NCBI GenBank assembly: GCA_022826515.1
Contig: JAJDUT010000123.1
Span: forward strand, 72,186 to 136,185
From: Candidatus Latescibacterota bacterium
GTDB taxonomy: Bacteria > Latescibacterota > UBA2968 > UBA8231
Reading direction: 5' to 3'
Length of the DNA: 64,000 nucleotides
In this document: piece after piece, positions 17,494 through 25,939 of the stretch
How the letters are laid out: each line of letters starts with the position of its first letter
Position numbering within the stretch: the stretch's first letter is position 1
Made by a program: the position numbers and the translations under genes
The notes under the pieces: generated by a model
The model's database searches: none
Told to the model about the DNA's origin: nothing
The model's input: only the letters and a program-made list of their open reading frames with translations

Positions 17494-18591
17494 ATGGCCC
17501 GCGTGCGCATTGGTGTTTTGGGTTGTGGTGCCATAGCCCAGGTCCAGCACCTACCCAACCTGTTGGAACTCGACGAGGAATTTGCCGTTCCCATTGTCTG
17601 CGACCTGTCCCCCGAGCAGGCGGCTTACGTCGCCAAGCGCTTTGCTATCCCCCGGCACGTCAGCACCCTCGACGACCTGCTGAGCGCGGATATCGACGCG
17701 GTTCTCCTCTGCCATGCCGATCCCAAAAGCGACGCGGCAATCGCTGCTTTTGCCGCTGGCAAGCACGTGCTGATCGAAAAGCCCATCTGCGCGTCCCTGC
17801 AGGAAGCCGACGCCATGATTGCGGCCATGCAGCAAGCTGGCACCGTGGGGCAGGCCGCCTACATGAAGGCGTACGACCCGGCCTTTGCGCTGGCCAAACG
17901 GGAGGTAGAGGGTTTGGATTACAGCTTTATCCAGATCAACCACCTGCATCCGAGCAATTATCTCCACCTCGACCACTTTAACGTGCAATACGCGGGTTCG
18001 CAGCGCTCCGAAATTGCCGCCCAGCGTCGGCGTGCGTATAAGGAGACGCTGCGCGAGGCTTTTGGCGACCTTTTTGCGCAAGCTGAACCGGTCTGCGGCA
18101 TCACCTACGGCCTGATTCACGATCTCTACAGCTTGCGCACGATGGTGGGCTCGCCCCGCGCCGTGATTAGCACGGAAATCTGGAAGAACAACCGCTCGAT
18201 TACCTCGGTGCTCGAATACGTCAATGGCGCGCGCTGTGTCATCAGTCGGGTTGACTTGGAAAAGCTGTGGGATTTTCGCGAGACTCTGGAAATCTACGGC
18301 GACGATAAGCGCGTGCTGCTTACCTATCCGACGGGTTTTTCGCGCCGCGTGCTCTCCACCCTGACTGTCCAGGGCATTGACGAGCACGGCACTAGCTATC
18401 GCAAAGAACCGGCCATTCCCTGGGAGAGCGCCTTCACAGCGGAATTGCGCCACTTCCACGCTTGTATCACCGAGGGGGTGGAGTGCCGCACGCCGATTGT
18501 GGAAGCGCGCCACGACGTGGAACTCATCATCGCTATCACCAAATCCTATATCACCGGCCAATCTGTGGAGAGAAACTGTGAAAGGCAATAA
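17494..18591 (+). CDS. Gfo/Idh/MocA-family oxidoreductase
   Basis: The 365-residue protein opens with VRIGVLGCGAIAQVQHLPNL, a Rossmann G-x-G-x-x-A nucleotide-binding loop, and has the family's AGKHVLIEKPIC segment near residue 95, where Lys is part of the active site. It should be an NAD(P)-dependent dehydrogenase acting on a sugar, inositol or sugar-like substrate. ATG 17494 has CAGGAG upstream and is preferred over an in-frame TTG two codons earlier. It overlaps the next gene by 14 bp and heads an operon of catabolic genes. Confidence 0.9.
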   Translation: MARVRIGVLGCGAIAQVQHLPNLLELDEEFAVPIVCDLSPEQAAYVAKRFAIPRHVSTLDDLLSADIDAVLLCHADPKSDAAIAAFAAGKHVLIEKPICASLQEADAMIAAMQQAGTVGQAAYMKAYDPAFALAKREVEGLDYSFIQINHLHPSNYLHLDHFNVQYAGSQRSEIAAQRRRAYKETLREAFGDLFAQAEPVCGITYGLIHDLYSLRTMVGSPRAVISTEIWKNNRSITSVLEYVNGARCVISRVDLEKLWDFRETLEIYGDDKRVLLTYPTGFSRRVLSTLTVQGIDEHGTSYRKEPAIPWESAFTAELRHFHACITEGVECRTPIVEARHDVELIIAITKSYITGQSVERNCERQ

Positions 18592-20065
18592 TCTTTACGA
18601 CCCTGGTTTGCATCTATTTCTCGACGACGTGGAAGTACAAGATCACCCCGGCTTTGTGCGCAAGGTGCAGCGGCCCGAGCGCGTGCGGACAGAGCCGGTG
18701 TTAAAACCCGACCAGCCTTGGGAGGGGCAATCCGTGCAATTATGGGGCTCGGTGCTCTACGACGACGACGAAAACTGCTTCAAGATGTGGTATTATTCAA
18801 GCAACAACGACCTGTACGAGCGCACCGGCCAGGGGCACTTTATGTGTTACGCGACCTCAAAAGACGGCATTGCGTGGGAAAAGCCGGAACTGGGGACCGT
18901 GGCCTGCGAGGGGTCCAGTGCCAACAACATCGTCTATCCGCCGCCGGGTGTTCACTACGGCCTAGATCCGTGGGGCGTGGTCAAAGACCTGCAGGAGCAA
19001 GATCCGTCCAAACGGTATAAGATGGGTATGTACCAGCAGCGTCCCACTGCGGACGCTCCGCAGGAAACGCCTACTATGGACCGCCAAGAGCGCAATGCTC
19101 TGCGCAAAGTGCTCTTCGACAAAATCCGCGATCACCACGGCATGTACGCGGCCTTTTCGCCAGATGGCATTCACTGGCGGCTGGACGACCGCAATTACGT
19201 GCCCCGCTCGGGCGATGCTGGCGCACTGGTGTATGATCCCATGCAGCGGCGCTATCTAGCTACTTCGCGCCGTTATGAAACTTTGATGGACCACTTTGTA
19301 CTCGAGTGGAAGCAGTATCGTCGCGTCATTGCCCTGTCCAGCAGCGAGGATTTCGTCCACTGGACGCCCCTGAGAACCATTATCAAACCGGACGATTTCG
19401 ACGATCCGAGGGATCAGCTATACGTGATGGCGCCCTTTGTCTATGGCAACCAGTACATTGGTTTCATCGGCATGTTGCATTCGGCTACGGAATTGGGGCC
19501 GGTGCAACTGGCTACGGCGCGGCATCTGGACCACTGGCAGCGGGTGGGCCGGCGCGAGGAATTTTTGCCGGTCGGTTCGCCGGGCACTTGGGACGGGGCC
19601 TGGTCTTCTCTGTCGTCCAATCCCCCCGCTCTTGTGGGGGATACGCTGTACATGTGGTATTCGGGCCGTCCCCAAGCCCACGGTACCGAGGGCAATTCTA
19701 CCAGTTCGATCGGGCTAGTGACTCTGCGCAAGGATCGTTTTGTGGCGCTGCGCTGCGGTATCGGGGGCGGCGAGTTGATGACCGAACCGATTGAAGTCAT
19801 CGGTCCTAGACTCGGGGTCAATGCCACCTGTTTGTTTGGACACTTGCAGGTGCGCGTCATTGTGGAGGCTGCCGTGCCGGAGGGGTTTGACTTTGACTCG
19901 TGCAATGGGTTGGAACGGGGAGATGAGACGGATTGCGAGGTTACTTGGGGGCCGGAGCGGCGCGATCTGACGCCTTTTGTCGGCCGGAATATCCGCTTGC
20001 ACTTCCGTGTCGATAATGCTACGAGCCTGTACGCCTATCGAACCGGGGACAGCCCTCGCGTTTAA
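18578..20065 (+). CDS. beta-propeller glycosidase-like protein, paralogue 1
   Basis: Start GTG 18578 lies inside the preceding gene, with GGAGAG upstream. The 495-residue product has the repeated blade motifs of five-bladed propeller hydrolases (GH32/43/68-like): KMWYYSS, SKDGIAWEKPELG, SPDGIHWRLDD, SSEDFVHWTPLR and DGAWSSLSSNPPAL...LYMWYSG. The C-terminal beta-sandwich has GDETDCEVTW and IRLHFRV, which recur in the three paralogues at 20087, 25940 and 38983. There is no signal peptide. The catalytic carboxylates cannot be assigned by eye, so hydrolase activity is likely but unproven. It belongs to the operon starting at 17494. Confidence 0.7.
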   Translation: MKGNNLYDPGLHLFLDDVEVQDHPGFVRKVQRPERVRTEPVLKPDQPWEGQSVQLWGSVLYDDDENCFKMWYYSSNNDLYERTGQGHFMCYATSKDGIAWEKPELGTVACEGSSANNIVYPPPGVHYGLDPWGVVKDLQEQDPSKRYKMGMYQQRPTADAPQETPTMDRQERNALRKVLFDKIRDHHGMYAAFSPDGIHWRLDDRNYVPRSGDAGALVYDPMQRRYLATSRRYETLMDHFVLEWKQYRRVIALSSSEDFVHWTPLRTIIKPDDFDDPRDQLYVMAPFVYGNQYIGFIGMLHSATELGPVQLATARHLDHWQRVGRREEFLPVGSPGTWDGAWSSLSSNPPALVGDTLYMWYSGRPQAHGTEGNSTSSIGLVTLRKDRFVALRCGIGGGELMTEPIEVIGPRLGVNATCLFGHLQVRVIVEAAVPEGFDFDSCNGLERGDETDCEVTWGPERRDLTPFVGRNIRLHFRVDNATSLYAYRTGDSPRV

Positions 20066-20086
20066 CGAGGACAAGGAGAAGAACGA

Positions 20087-21604
20087 ATGGACGAGTTACA
20101 GGCTAAAACCGTACCCGCACTCGATTGGCACGGGATCTGGCCCGGCTACGTCAGCCACGACGAAGCAGGACTGTATTTTCCCCAGGATTTGCCCACCGGC
20201 ATCCGCTTGGCCGTGCAGCAAGCCGAGTGCTCTGACCCGGTCATGGCGCGCCAAAAGCGCTGGGAAGCTGGCAATATCCACTATCCGAGTTTGATAAAGG
20301 AAGGCGACCGCTATCGCCTGTGGTATTGTTGTTTCGCCGACCCCGAAGATCCCTGGGTGAAGGCCGGCCACGTGCCGGGCAAAGTGCCCGGACTGTGGTG
20401 CTACGCCGAGAGCGGCGACGGCTTTCACTGGGAGCGGCCCGAGTTGGGGCGGGTCGAATACGCGGGTTCTAAGGATAACAATATCCTCTTTGTCTGCGAC
20501 CAAGTGGGTTCGTCCTACGGGTACATGAACGTCATGCGCGATCCCAATGGCAGCGACGAGGAGCGCTATAAGGCCATCGGCATTACCGGCAAATTCCAGG
20601 TGGACGGTCGGCCAGCCAGTCGGGCGGAAGTGCTGGAATTGCGGGCCAAGCGCGAGGCGGCTGGCGACGCCGGTGAAATCGGTGCCAACATAACCTCGCA
20701 GGTAGTGGTCACCGCTGGGGTGTCGGCTGACGGCTATAGCTGGACGCACCTGCCCGAGCCGATCATGGCACCGCCCTTTTTGCTCGATACGCAGAATATT
20801 CTCACCTACGATGCCGATAGCGGCAAATACGTCATTTATTTGCGCAGCGGTCGCGAGCGGCGCCGGGCAGTGTCGCGCTACGAAGCCGATACTTTTCGCG
20901 GGCCGTGGGGCAACCACCTGATGGTGCTCACGGCTGAGCCAGACGATCCGCCCGATTGGGACATCTATGCGCCGGGCTATTGTCGCCATCCGCACGGTCC
21001 GCACCTCATGTTCTTCAGTCCCTACCGTCGGGCCAGCGATCTGGTCGATGTGTACTTGGCCACCAGCCACGACGGCCAGCTCTGGTACCGGCCGGAACGC
21101 AAGCCGATCATTCCGGTGAGCGAGCGCTACGGCAGCCTGTACCCGACGCCGGAACTGGTGGAACTGGATCAAGATCGCTGGGGCGTGTTGACCTTGGCCT
21201 GTCCGCACCCGCACAACCGCACTTCTGACCAGCCGCACGAGTACATCTGGGCCACGTGGAAGCGCGATCGGCTGGTGGCTTGGGAAGCGGACGATTGGGC
21301 GGAATTTGCCCTGAGCGAACAGCTATGCGCCGGCCAACAGCTCAAGATCAACTTCAAGACGTTGTTGCCGGGAGCCTTTGTCGAGGTGGAAATCGTCGAT
21401 GGCAGTTTGCCCAATCGAACGGGCGCAACTCTGGTCCCCGCCCTAGAGGGATTCAGTTTTGCCGATTGCGACCGGATGGCTGGGGACGAGTTGGCGGCCG
21501 TGGTGAGTTGGCGGGGCAAGTCGGATCTGTCGGCGCTGAAGGGCCGGAAGATCCATTTGCGATTTCGCATGGCGCGCACCCAACTCTTTGCCGTTACCCT
21601 CTGA
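20087..21604 (+). CDS. beta-propeller glycosidase-like protein, paralogue 2
   Basis: This 505-residue protein starts at ATG 20087 after AAGGAGAAG, 21 bp downstream of paralogue 1. It has the N-terminal LDWHGIWPGYVSHDEAGLYF lead seen in paralogue 3, then propeller-type motifs (YRLWYCCF, SGDGFHWERPELG, SADGYSWTHL, SHDGQLWYRPERK) and the family C-terminal sandwich (GDELAAVVSWRGKSDLSALKG, IHLRFRMA). About midway is an LDTQNILTYD segment that is also conserved in paralogue 3. It is probably cytoplasmic. A MITE-like element begins directly after its stop codon. Confidence 0.72.
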   Translation: MDELQAKTVPALDWHGIWPGYVSHDEAGLYFPQDLPTGIRLAVQQAECSDPVMARQKRWEAGNIHYPSLIKEGDRYRLWYCCFADPEDPWVKAGHVPGKVPGLWCYAESGDGFHWERPELGRVEYAGSKDNNILFVCDQVGSSYGYMNVMRDPNGSDEERYKAIGITGKFQVDGRPASRAEVLELRAKREAAGDAGEIGANITSQVVVTAGVSADGYSWTHLPEPIMAPPFLLDTQNILTYDADSGKYVIYLRSGRERRRAVSRYEADTFRGPWGNHLMVLTAEPDDPPDWDIYAPGYCRHPHGPHLMFFSPYRRASDLVDVYLATSHDGQLWYRPERKPIIPVSERYGSLYPTPELVELDQDRWGVLTLACPHPHNRTSDQPHEYIWATWKRDRLVAWEADDWAEFALSEQLCAGQQLKINFKTLLPGAFVEVEIVDGSLPNRTGATLVPALEGFSFADCDRMAGDELAAVVSWRGKSDLSALKGRKIHLRFRMARTQLFAVTL

Positions 21605-21730
21605 TATAGCCATCCGAAATCATTTCCAAGGTGATCCGCAGATGGACGCAGATAGACGCAGATAGACGCAGAATAGGATGCACAAGACAATCCCTCGCTC
21701 GAATCGTTCAAATCATTTAGGACTGCTATA
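21605..21730. mobile_element. MITE-like element 1 (IS630-type terminal inverted repeats)
   Basis: A 126-bp element with imperfect 21-bp terminal inverted repeats (21605-21625 and 21710-21730; 17 of 21 positions match), each beginning TATAGC, as expected for TA-targeting IS630/mariner-type elements. The interior has a 10-bp unit gatRgacgca in three tandem copies (21641-21670) followed by gaataggatg. A shorter copy lies at 40575-40687. It contains no coding capacity. Its right end supplies part of the ribosome-binding region of the nitrilase gene. Confidence 0.75.
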
Positions 21731-21741
21731 GGAGACAGAGT

Positions 21742-22599
21742 ATGCTGGTGGGAATTGTCACCTTGAAATCGGCCCCCTGGGAATTGGAGGATAATTTCCA
21801 GCGGCTGGAGGCCTATGTCCGGGAGGCGGCCGGGCGTCGCGCCCAAGTGATTGTCGCGCCCGAGTCCGTGCTGGATGGTTATGTGTTTAATGCAGACCCC
21901 ACATCCCAATTGGCGGATATGTTGGAAATCGCTCAGACCGTGCCAGATGGAGCCTATATCCAGCGGGCGGGCGCATTGTGCAAAGAATTGGGGACTTATC
22001 TGATATTCGGCTTGCTGGAACGGGAAGCCCAAACCCTGTTCAACGCCTGTGTCATGCTCAATCCACAAGGCGAGGTGATCGCCCATTACCGCAAAATTAC
22101 CACTGCGGGAGAGTACGCCATCACGCCAGGGCGCGCGCTACAGCCGTTTGACTCGCCCTTGGGCCGGTTGGGCTTTCTGTTGTGTAGCGACCGCACCGTG
22201 GATAATTGCGCGGTGCTGGGGGTCCAAGGGGCGCAGGTCATTTTTATTCCTATGGACGGCAGCGGCGGGCCGGAGAACACTGAAAAAATGCGCTGGCGGG
22301 CTCGGGACAACCACTGCTGGATTGTCATTGCCAACACTTGGAGCGCGGTAATCATCAGCCCCAGCGGGGAATTGCACTTGGAGAAATACGAAACCGAATG
22401 CGTCAGCGTGCAATACGTCCACTTGCCGCAACGGGACAAAAGTCAAGGACGGTCGCGCTTTGTCGCGCGTCGGCCCGATTTGTACGGTCCCCTAGTCGCC
22501 GGGCACGAGGACGGCTACTACGATGGGGAAGGCAAACTCACGGCCGCGGGCGAAGCACGCCGACAGGCAACGCGCCGGAGGGCAGCGGAGGGATCGTGA
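21742..22599 (+). CDS. carbon-nitrogen hydrolase (nitrilase superfamily)
   Basis: The 285-residue protein has the Glu-Lys-Cys triad of the nitrilase superfamily in order: APESVLDGY (Glu near 41), HYRKITT (Lys near 118) and FLLCSDR (Cys near 153), followed by WRARDNHCWIVIANTW. The CSD context instead of the common CYD/CWD is a minor variation. Members hydrolyse amides, nitriles or carbamoyl groups. Its stop overlaps the GTG of the glycosidase-like gene (GTGA), so the two are translationally coupled and probably work on the same compound. The ribosome-binding sequence GGAG is at the MITE boundary. Confidence 0.88.
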   Translation: MLVGIVTLKSAPWELEDNFQRLEAYVREAAGRRAQVIVAPESVLDGYVFNADPTSQLADMLEIAQTVPDGAYIQRAGALCKELGTYLIFGLLEREAQTLFNACVMLNPQGEVIAHYRKITTAGEYAITPGRALQPFDSPLGRLGFLLCSDRTVDNCAVLGVQGAQVIFIPMDGSGGPENTEKMRWRARDNHCWIVIANTWSAVIISPSGELHLEKYETECVSVQYVHLPQRDKSQGRSRFVARRPDLYGPLVAGHEDGYYDGEGKLTAAGEARRQATRRRAAEGS

Positions 22600-24887
22600 A
22601 AGACAATATCGCGGATATCCGCGACCGGGTCGCCCGCCACGGTCTGCGCTACGACGCAGTGCCCTTTACCTATTTCGAGGGATTTATCCTCGGCAACGGC
22701 GATCTGGGTGCCGTGCTGTGGTTTGAGGAGGATCGCATGGTGCTCAGCTTGGACAAGGCCGATGTCTGGGAGCGGCGCGCAGACCAGAGTTTGGAGCCGG
22801 GCATGGATTACCGCACTGCCCTGCAGCAAGTCCGCGACGGTAGCTTTGATCCTAGCTGTCGCGTCTTCGATCCGGTGCGGCCCCCCGACCGGGTATGGGG
22901 CAACAAGTTGCCGATCGGCCGCGTCGAATGGCAGCTTGGGCAGACGCCGACCGCACTGGAGGGCAAAATTTCGCTCTACGAGGCCGCCTTTTCGCTGGAA
23001 TTGCAACTGGAACAGGGGGCGCTGACTGTGTGTGGGTATTTGCACGCCTGCGAGAATATCGTCGAGATCGAAATGGAGGCGCACGGCAAGATTCCACTGC
23101 CCACTTGCAGCGTCGCCCGCCGCTTGGACGAGCGCAGCGAAGAGATCATGCAAATGTGGGATTATCCCGAGACCGAGTATGGCGGCGAGGGGACTGATCG
23201 CTACTTGGTGCAGGGATACAGCGGCGACGAGCAGTACGCGGTATTCGTCCGCCAGTGCCGTGCGGCGAGCAACCGCGCTCGCTGTGCTGTCACGGTGGTC
23301 CGGGGTGCGGCCGGGGATAAACTACCGGCTCGGGCGGCCGCTGCTGTGGAGGATTGGCAGGGACGCGATGACCTTTTTGACGAGCACCTAGCGTGGTGGG
23401 CGCGCTTTTGGACGCGCTCGCATTTGCAAGTGCCCGACGCTGCCCTGGAACGCTTGTGGTACGCGGAAATGTACAAGCTGGGCTGCAACGCACGGGCGGA
23501 CAAGTATCCCGTCACCATCATGGGCGTGTGGAACCCCGATACGCGCATTCCGCCTTGTTACGGCGACCTGCACCACAATCTAGAAACCGAGATGAACTAC
23601 TGGCCGATCTTTGCCGCCAACCGTCTCGAACTGGCCATGCCGCTCTACGAACTATTGGTGGACCAGTTGCCGCGCTTTGAGGAGAATTGCCGCACCTTCT
23701 TCGGCTGGAGTGGAGCCTACCTACCGGCCAATATGGATATCTACGGCCAAGGCGTGGGTTTTATGTGGTTTCCTTGGAATTTGCAGGTCGGCGTGGGTGC
23801 CTGGCTGGCTCAGCACTTCTGGCTGCACTATTGCTACAGCGGCGATCGAGACTTTCTGCGCGACAAAGCCTGGCCCTTCATGGAAGCTGTGGGCCGCTTC
23901 TGGCTGGGATTTCTCGAAGCCGACGAAGAGGGCGTGCTGCACGTGCCCTGGTCCTACTCGCCCGAGTACGACGACATTGTGTGCAAGGGCCGGGATTCGG
24001 CGTTTGATCTGGCGCTAGTGCGCTATTTGTTTACCACGCTTATCGCAGCCGCCCGGGATCTCGAATTGGGCGCGGAAGAGACGGCGTCTTACGGTCAGGT
24101 GCTAGAAAACCTAGCGCCGCTTCCTGTGGATGAGCACGGTATTCAGGTTTACGCTGGGGTGCCGTTGGAGCGCAGCCACCGCCACTTCTCCCACCTGATG
24201 GCCATTCACCCCCTCGGTTACGTCAATGTCGAAGGCGACGCGGGCGACCGAGATTTGATCGAGCGTTCGCTGGCCCATTTGCGCCACATCGGCACGGGCC
24301 ACTGGTCGGGCTGGTCTTTCCCTTGGGCGGCGCTGATTGCTTGCCGCGCCCGACGCACCAATATGGCCCACTCCATGCTGCGCTTTTACACCGACCAAGT
24401 GGTGCTGCCAAATACCTTGCAGGTGAGCGTTGATTGGCGCCAGACCGGTTTCTACACGGCCGAACATGGTTTTATCAATACCTTGGAGGCAGGTACGGGT
24501 GCCGCAGCGGCGATTATGGAGATGCTACTGCAGAGCTGGGGTGGCAAAATCCGCGTCTTTCCCTGTGTGCCAGATACGTGGCCTGCGGCGTCTTTTGATT
24601 CCCTACGCGCGGAGGGGGCCTTCTTGGTCAGCGCCTCGTATCGGGACGGGGCGGTGGAGTGGGTACACATCACCAGCGAAGTCGGCCGTGACTGCGCCGT
24701 GCACAATCCGTGGCCGCAAGGCGATGTGGTGCTGCGCGATCTGGGTACTGGTGCCGAGGTTTTGCTAAATGGGGAGGTGCTGACTTTTGCCACCGAGGTG
24801 GGTGGACAGTACGAATTGACCGGAACGGTGGCAGGTCGGCGGCAAAGACCTAGAGCGACCTTCGCTGGTCTGCCGCGTTGGGATTAA
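22596..24887 (+). CDS. GH95-like glycoside hydrolase
   Basis: The start is GTG 22596, overlapping the nitrilase stop and preceded by GGAGGG. The 763-residue protein begins with a GH95-type N-terminal domain (YFEGFILGNGDLGAVLWFEE, LDKADVWERR), then an (alpha/alpha)6-type region with GVWNPDTRIPPCYGDLHHNLETEMNYWP, FPWNLQVGVGAWLAQHFW and RSHRHFSHLMAIHPL, and a C-terminal beta domain with IRVFPCVPDTW. These match alpha-fucosidase/galactosidase family GH95 in layout. The protein has no signal peptide, so it would act on imported oligosaccharides. Exact linkage specificity cannot be read by eye; other GH15/65-like barrels are the alternative. Confidence 0.8.
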   Translation: MKDNIADIRDRVARHGLRYDAVPFTYFEGFILGNGDLGAVLWFEEDRMVLSLDKADVWERRADQSLEPGMDYRTALQQVRDGSFDPSCRVFDPVRPPDRVWGNKLPIGRVEWQLGQTPTALEGKISLYEAAFSLELQLEQGALTVCGYLHACENIVEIEMEAHGKIPLPTCSVARRLDERSEEIMQMWDYPETEYGGEGTDRYLVQGYSGDEQYAVFVRQCRAASNRARCAVTVVRGAAGDKLPARAAAAVEDWQGRDDLFDEHLAWWARFWTRSHLQVPDAALERLWYAEMYKLGCNARADKYPVTIMGVWNPDTRIPPCYGDLHHNLETEMNYWPIFAANRLELAMPLYELLVDQLPRFEENCRTFFGWSGAYLPANMDIYGQGVGFMWFPWNLQVGVGAWLAQHFWLHYCYSGDRDFLRDKAWPFMEAVGRFWLGFLEADEEGVLHVPWSYSPEYDDIVCKGRDSAFDLALVRYLFTTLIAAARDLELGAEETASYGQVLENLAPLPVDEHGIQVYAGVPLERSHRHFSHLMAIHPLGYVNVEGDAGDRDLIERSLAHLRHIGTGHWSGWSFPWAALIACRARRTNMAHSMLRFYTDQVVLPNTLQVSVDWRQTGFYTAEHGFINTLEAGTGAAAAIMEMLLQSWGGKIRVFPCVPDTWPAASFDSLRAEGAFLVSASYRDGAVEWVHITSEVGRDCAVHNPWPQGDVVLRDLGTGAEVLLNGEVLTFATEVGGQYELTGTVAGRRQRPRATFAGLPRWD

Positions 24888-24898
24888 AGGGGTCGAGT

Positions 24899-25912
24899 AT
24901 GGAGAATTCCTCAACAGCACCGATTATTGACGCCCACGGCCATACCTTGGATCTGGCCTTCAAGGCGGGGCTCAAGCTGCACCAAGGTTTGGGCGGACTG
25001 ACCGATGTGCCCCTGATGCGCGCCGGTGGGGTCGCGGCTCAGCTAACCGCTTGTTGGGTGCCGGATGCGGGAATCGGCGGCCCCCACGGCAGTCGGCATC
25101 CCCTGCAGGAGGCCTTGCGGATTATCGACTATTTTCATCGCCAACTCGAGGGCGAAGCTGGGGAATACGCGGTGTTGGCCACTACTGCCGATCACATCGA
25201 AGAGGCGCACAAGAGTGGGAAAGTCGCCTTTGTTTTGGGTCTGGAGGGCGGCGATGCGCTCAAGGGCGACTTGAGCGTATTGCGCACGCTTTATCGCCTG
25301 GGGCTGCGGCACCTTGGCTTGGTGCACGAAGGACGCAATGCCTTGGGCACGGCGACGCAGGTGTGGGACGGGCCGACCATGCGGCTTTACGACAGCAAGG
25401 TCGATCCGCCGGGGCGGCTGACCGAGGCTGGTCGGCAGGTCATCGGCGAGATGAACCGGCTGGGTATGCTCGTCGATATTACGCATCTGGTGGAGGCTAG
25501 TTTTTGGGATGCGCTGGAAGTCGCCCGCGCGCCGGTCATTGCCACGCACGGCAATGCGCGGGCGCTGCGGGACACAGTGCGCTACTTGAGCGACGACCAG
25601 CTCCGGGCGGTGGCTGCTACCGGGGGCCTGATCTGTCCTAGTCCGATGCCGCTGGGTCCCGCGGGTGAAACAGCTAGTCTGGAGATGTTGCTGGATCACA
25701 TTGATTACATAGTTGCGCTGGTTGGGGCTGCCCACGTCGGCTTTGGTACGGACCTGCTCGACCAGCTCAACGCCCGGCCGGTCGGGTTGGAGGATATTGG
25801 CGAGAGCCAAAATATCGTCGAGGGCTTGCAGCAGCGCGGGCACCAGGCCGAGGCGATCGCCGGGATTATGGGCGGCAATTTTATTCGCGTTTTCAGGGAA
25901 GTAGCTGGCTAG
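24899..25912 (+). CDS. membrane dipeptidase-like metallohydrolase (peptidase M19 family)
   Basis: Start ATG 24899 follows AAAGGGG. The 337-residue protein shows the M19 (renal dipeptidase) order: IIDAHGHTLDL as the first metal site, VAFVLGLEGGDAL with the bridging Glu, a HLGLVHEGRNALG segment, MLVDITHLVEASFWD, VIATHGNARAL, and GFGTDLLDQL near the end. Family members cleave dipeptides or D-amino-acid amides with two zinc ions. No signal peptide or lipid anchor is present, unlike mammalian homologues. It sits 11 bp after the GH95-like gene and 27 bp before propeller paralogue 3, probably in the same operon. Confidence 0.88.
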   Translation: MENSSTAPIIDAHGHTLDLAFKAGLKLHQGLGGLTDVPLMRAGGVAAQLTACWVPDAGIGGPHGSRHPLQEALRIIDYFHRQLEGEAGEYAVLATTADHIEEAHKSGKVAFVLGLEGGDALKGDLSVLRTLYRLGLRHLGLVHEGRNALGTATQVWDGPTMRLYDSKVDPPGRLTEAGRQVIGEMNRLGMLVDITHLVEASFWDALEVARAPVIATHGNARALRDTVRYLSDDQLRAVAATGGLICPSPMPLGPAGETASLEMLLDHIDYIVALVGAAHVGFGTDLLDQLNARPVGLEDIGESQNIVEGLQQRGHQAEAIAGIMGGNFIRVFREVAG

Positions 25913-25939
25913 GCTGCTGGCGTACGAGAGGAAAAACTG

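Noticed and set aside
21632..21670. Tandem gatRgacgca units considered as a CRISPR-like array
   Set aside because: The units are 10 bp, contiguous and without spacers, and lie inside an element with terminal inverted repeats.
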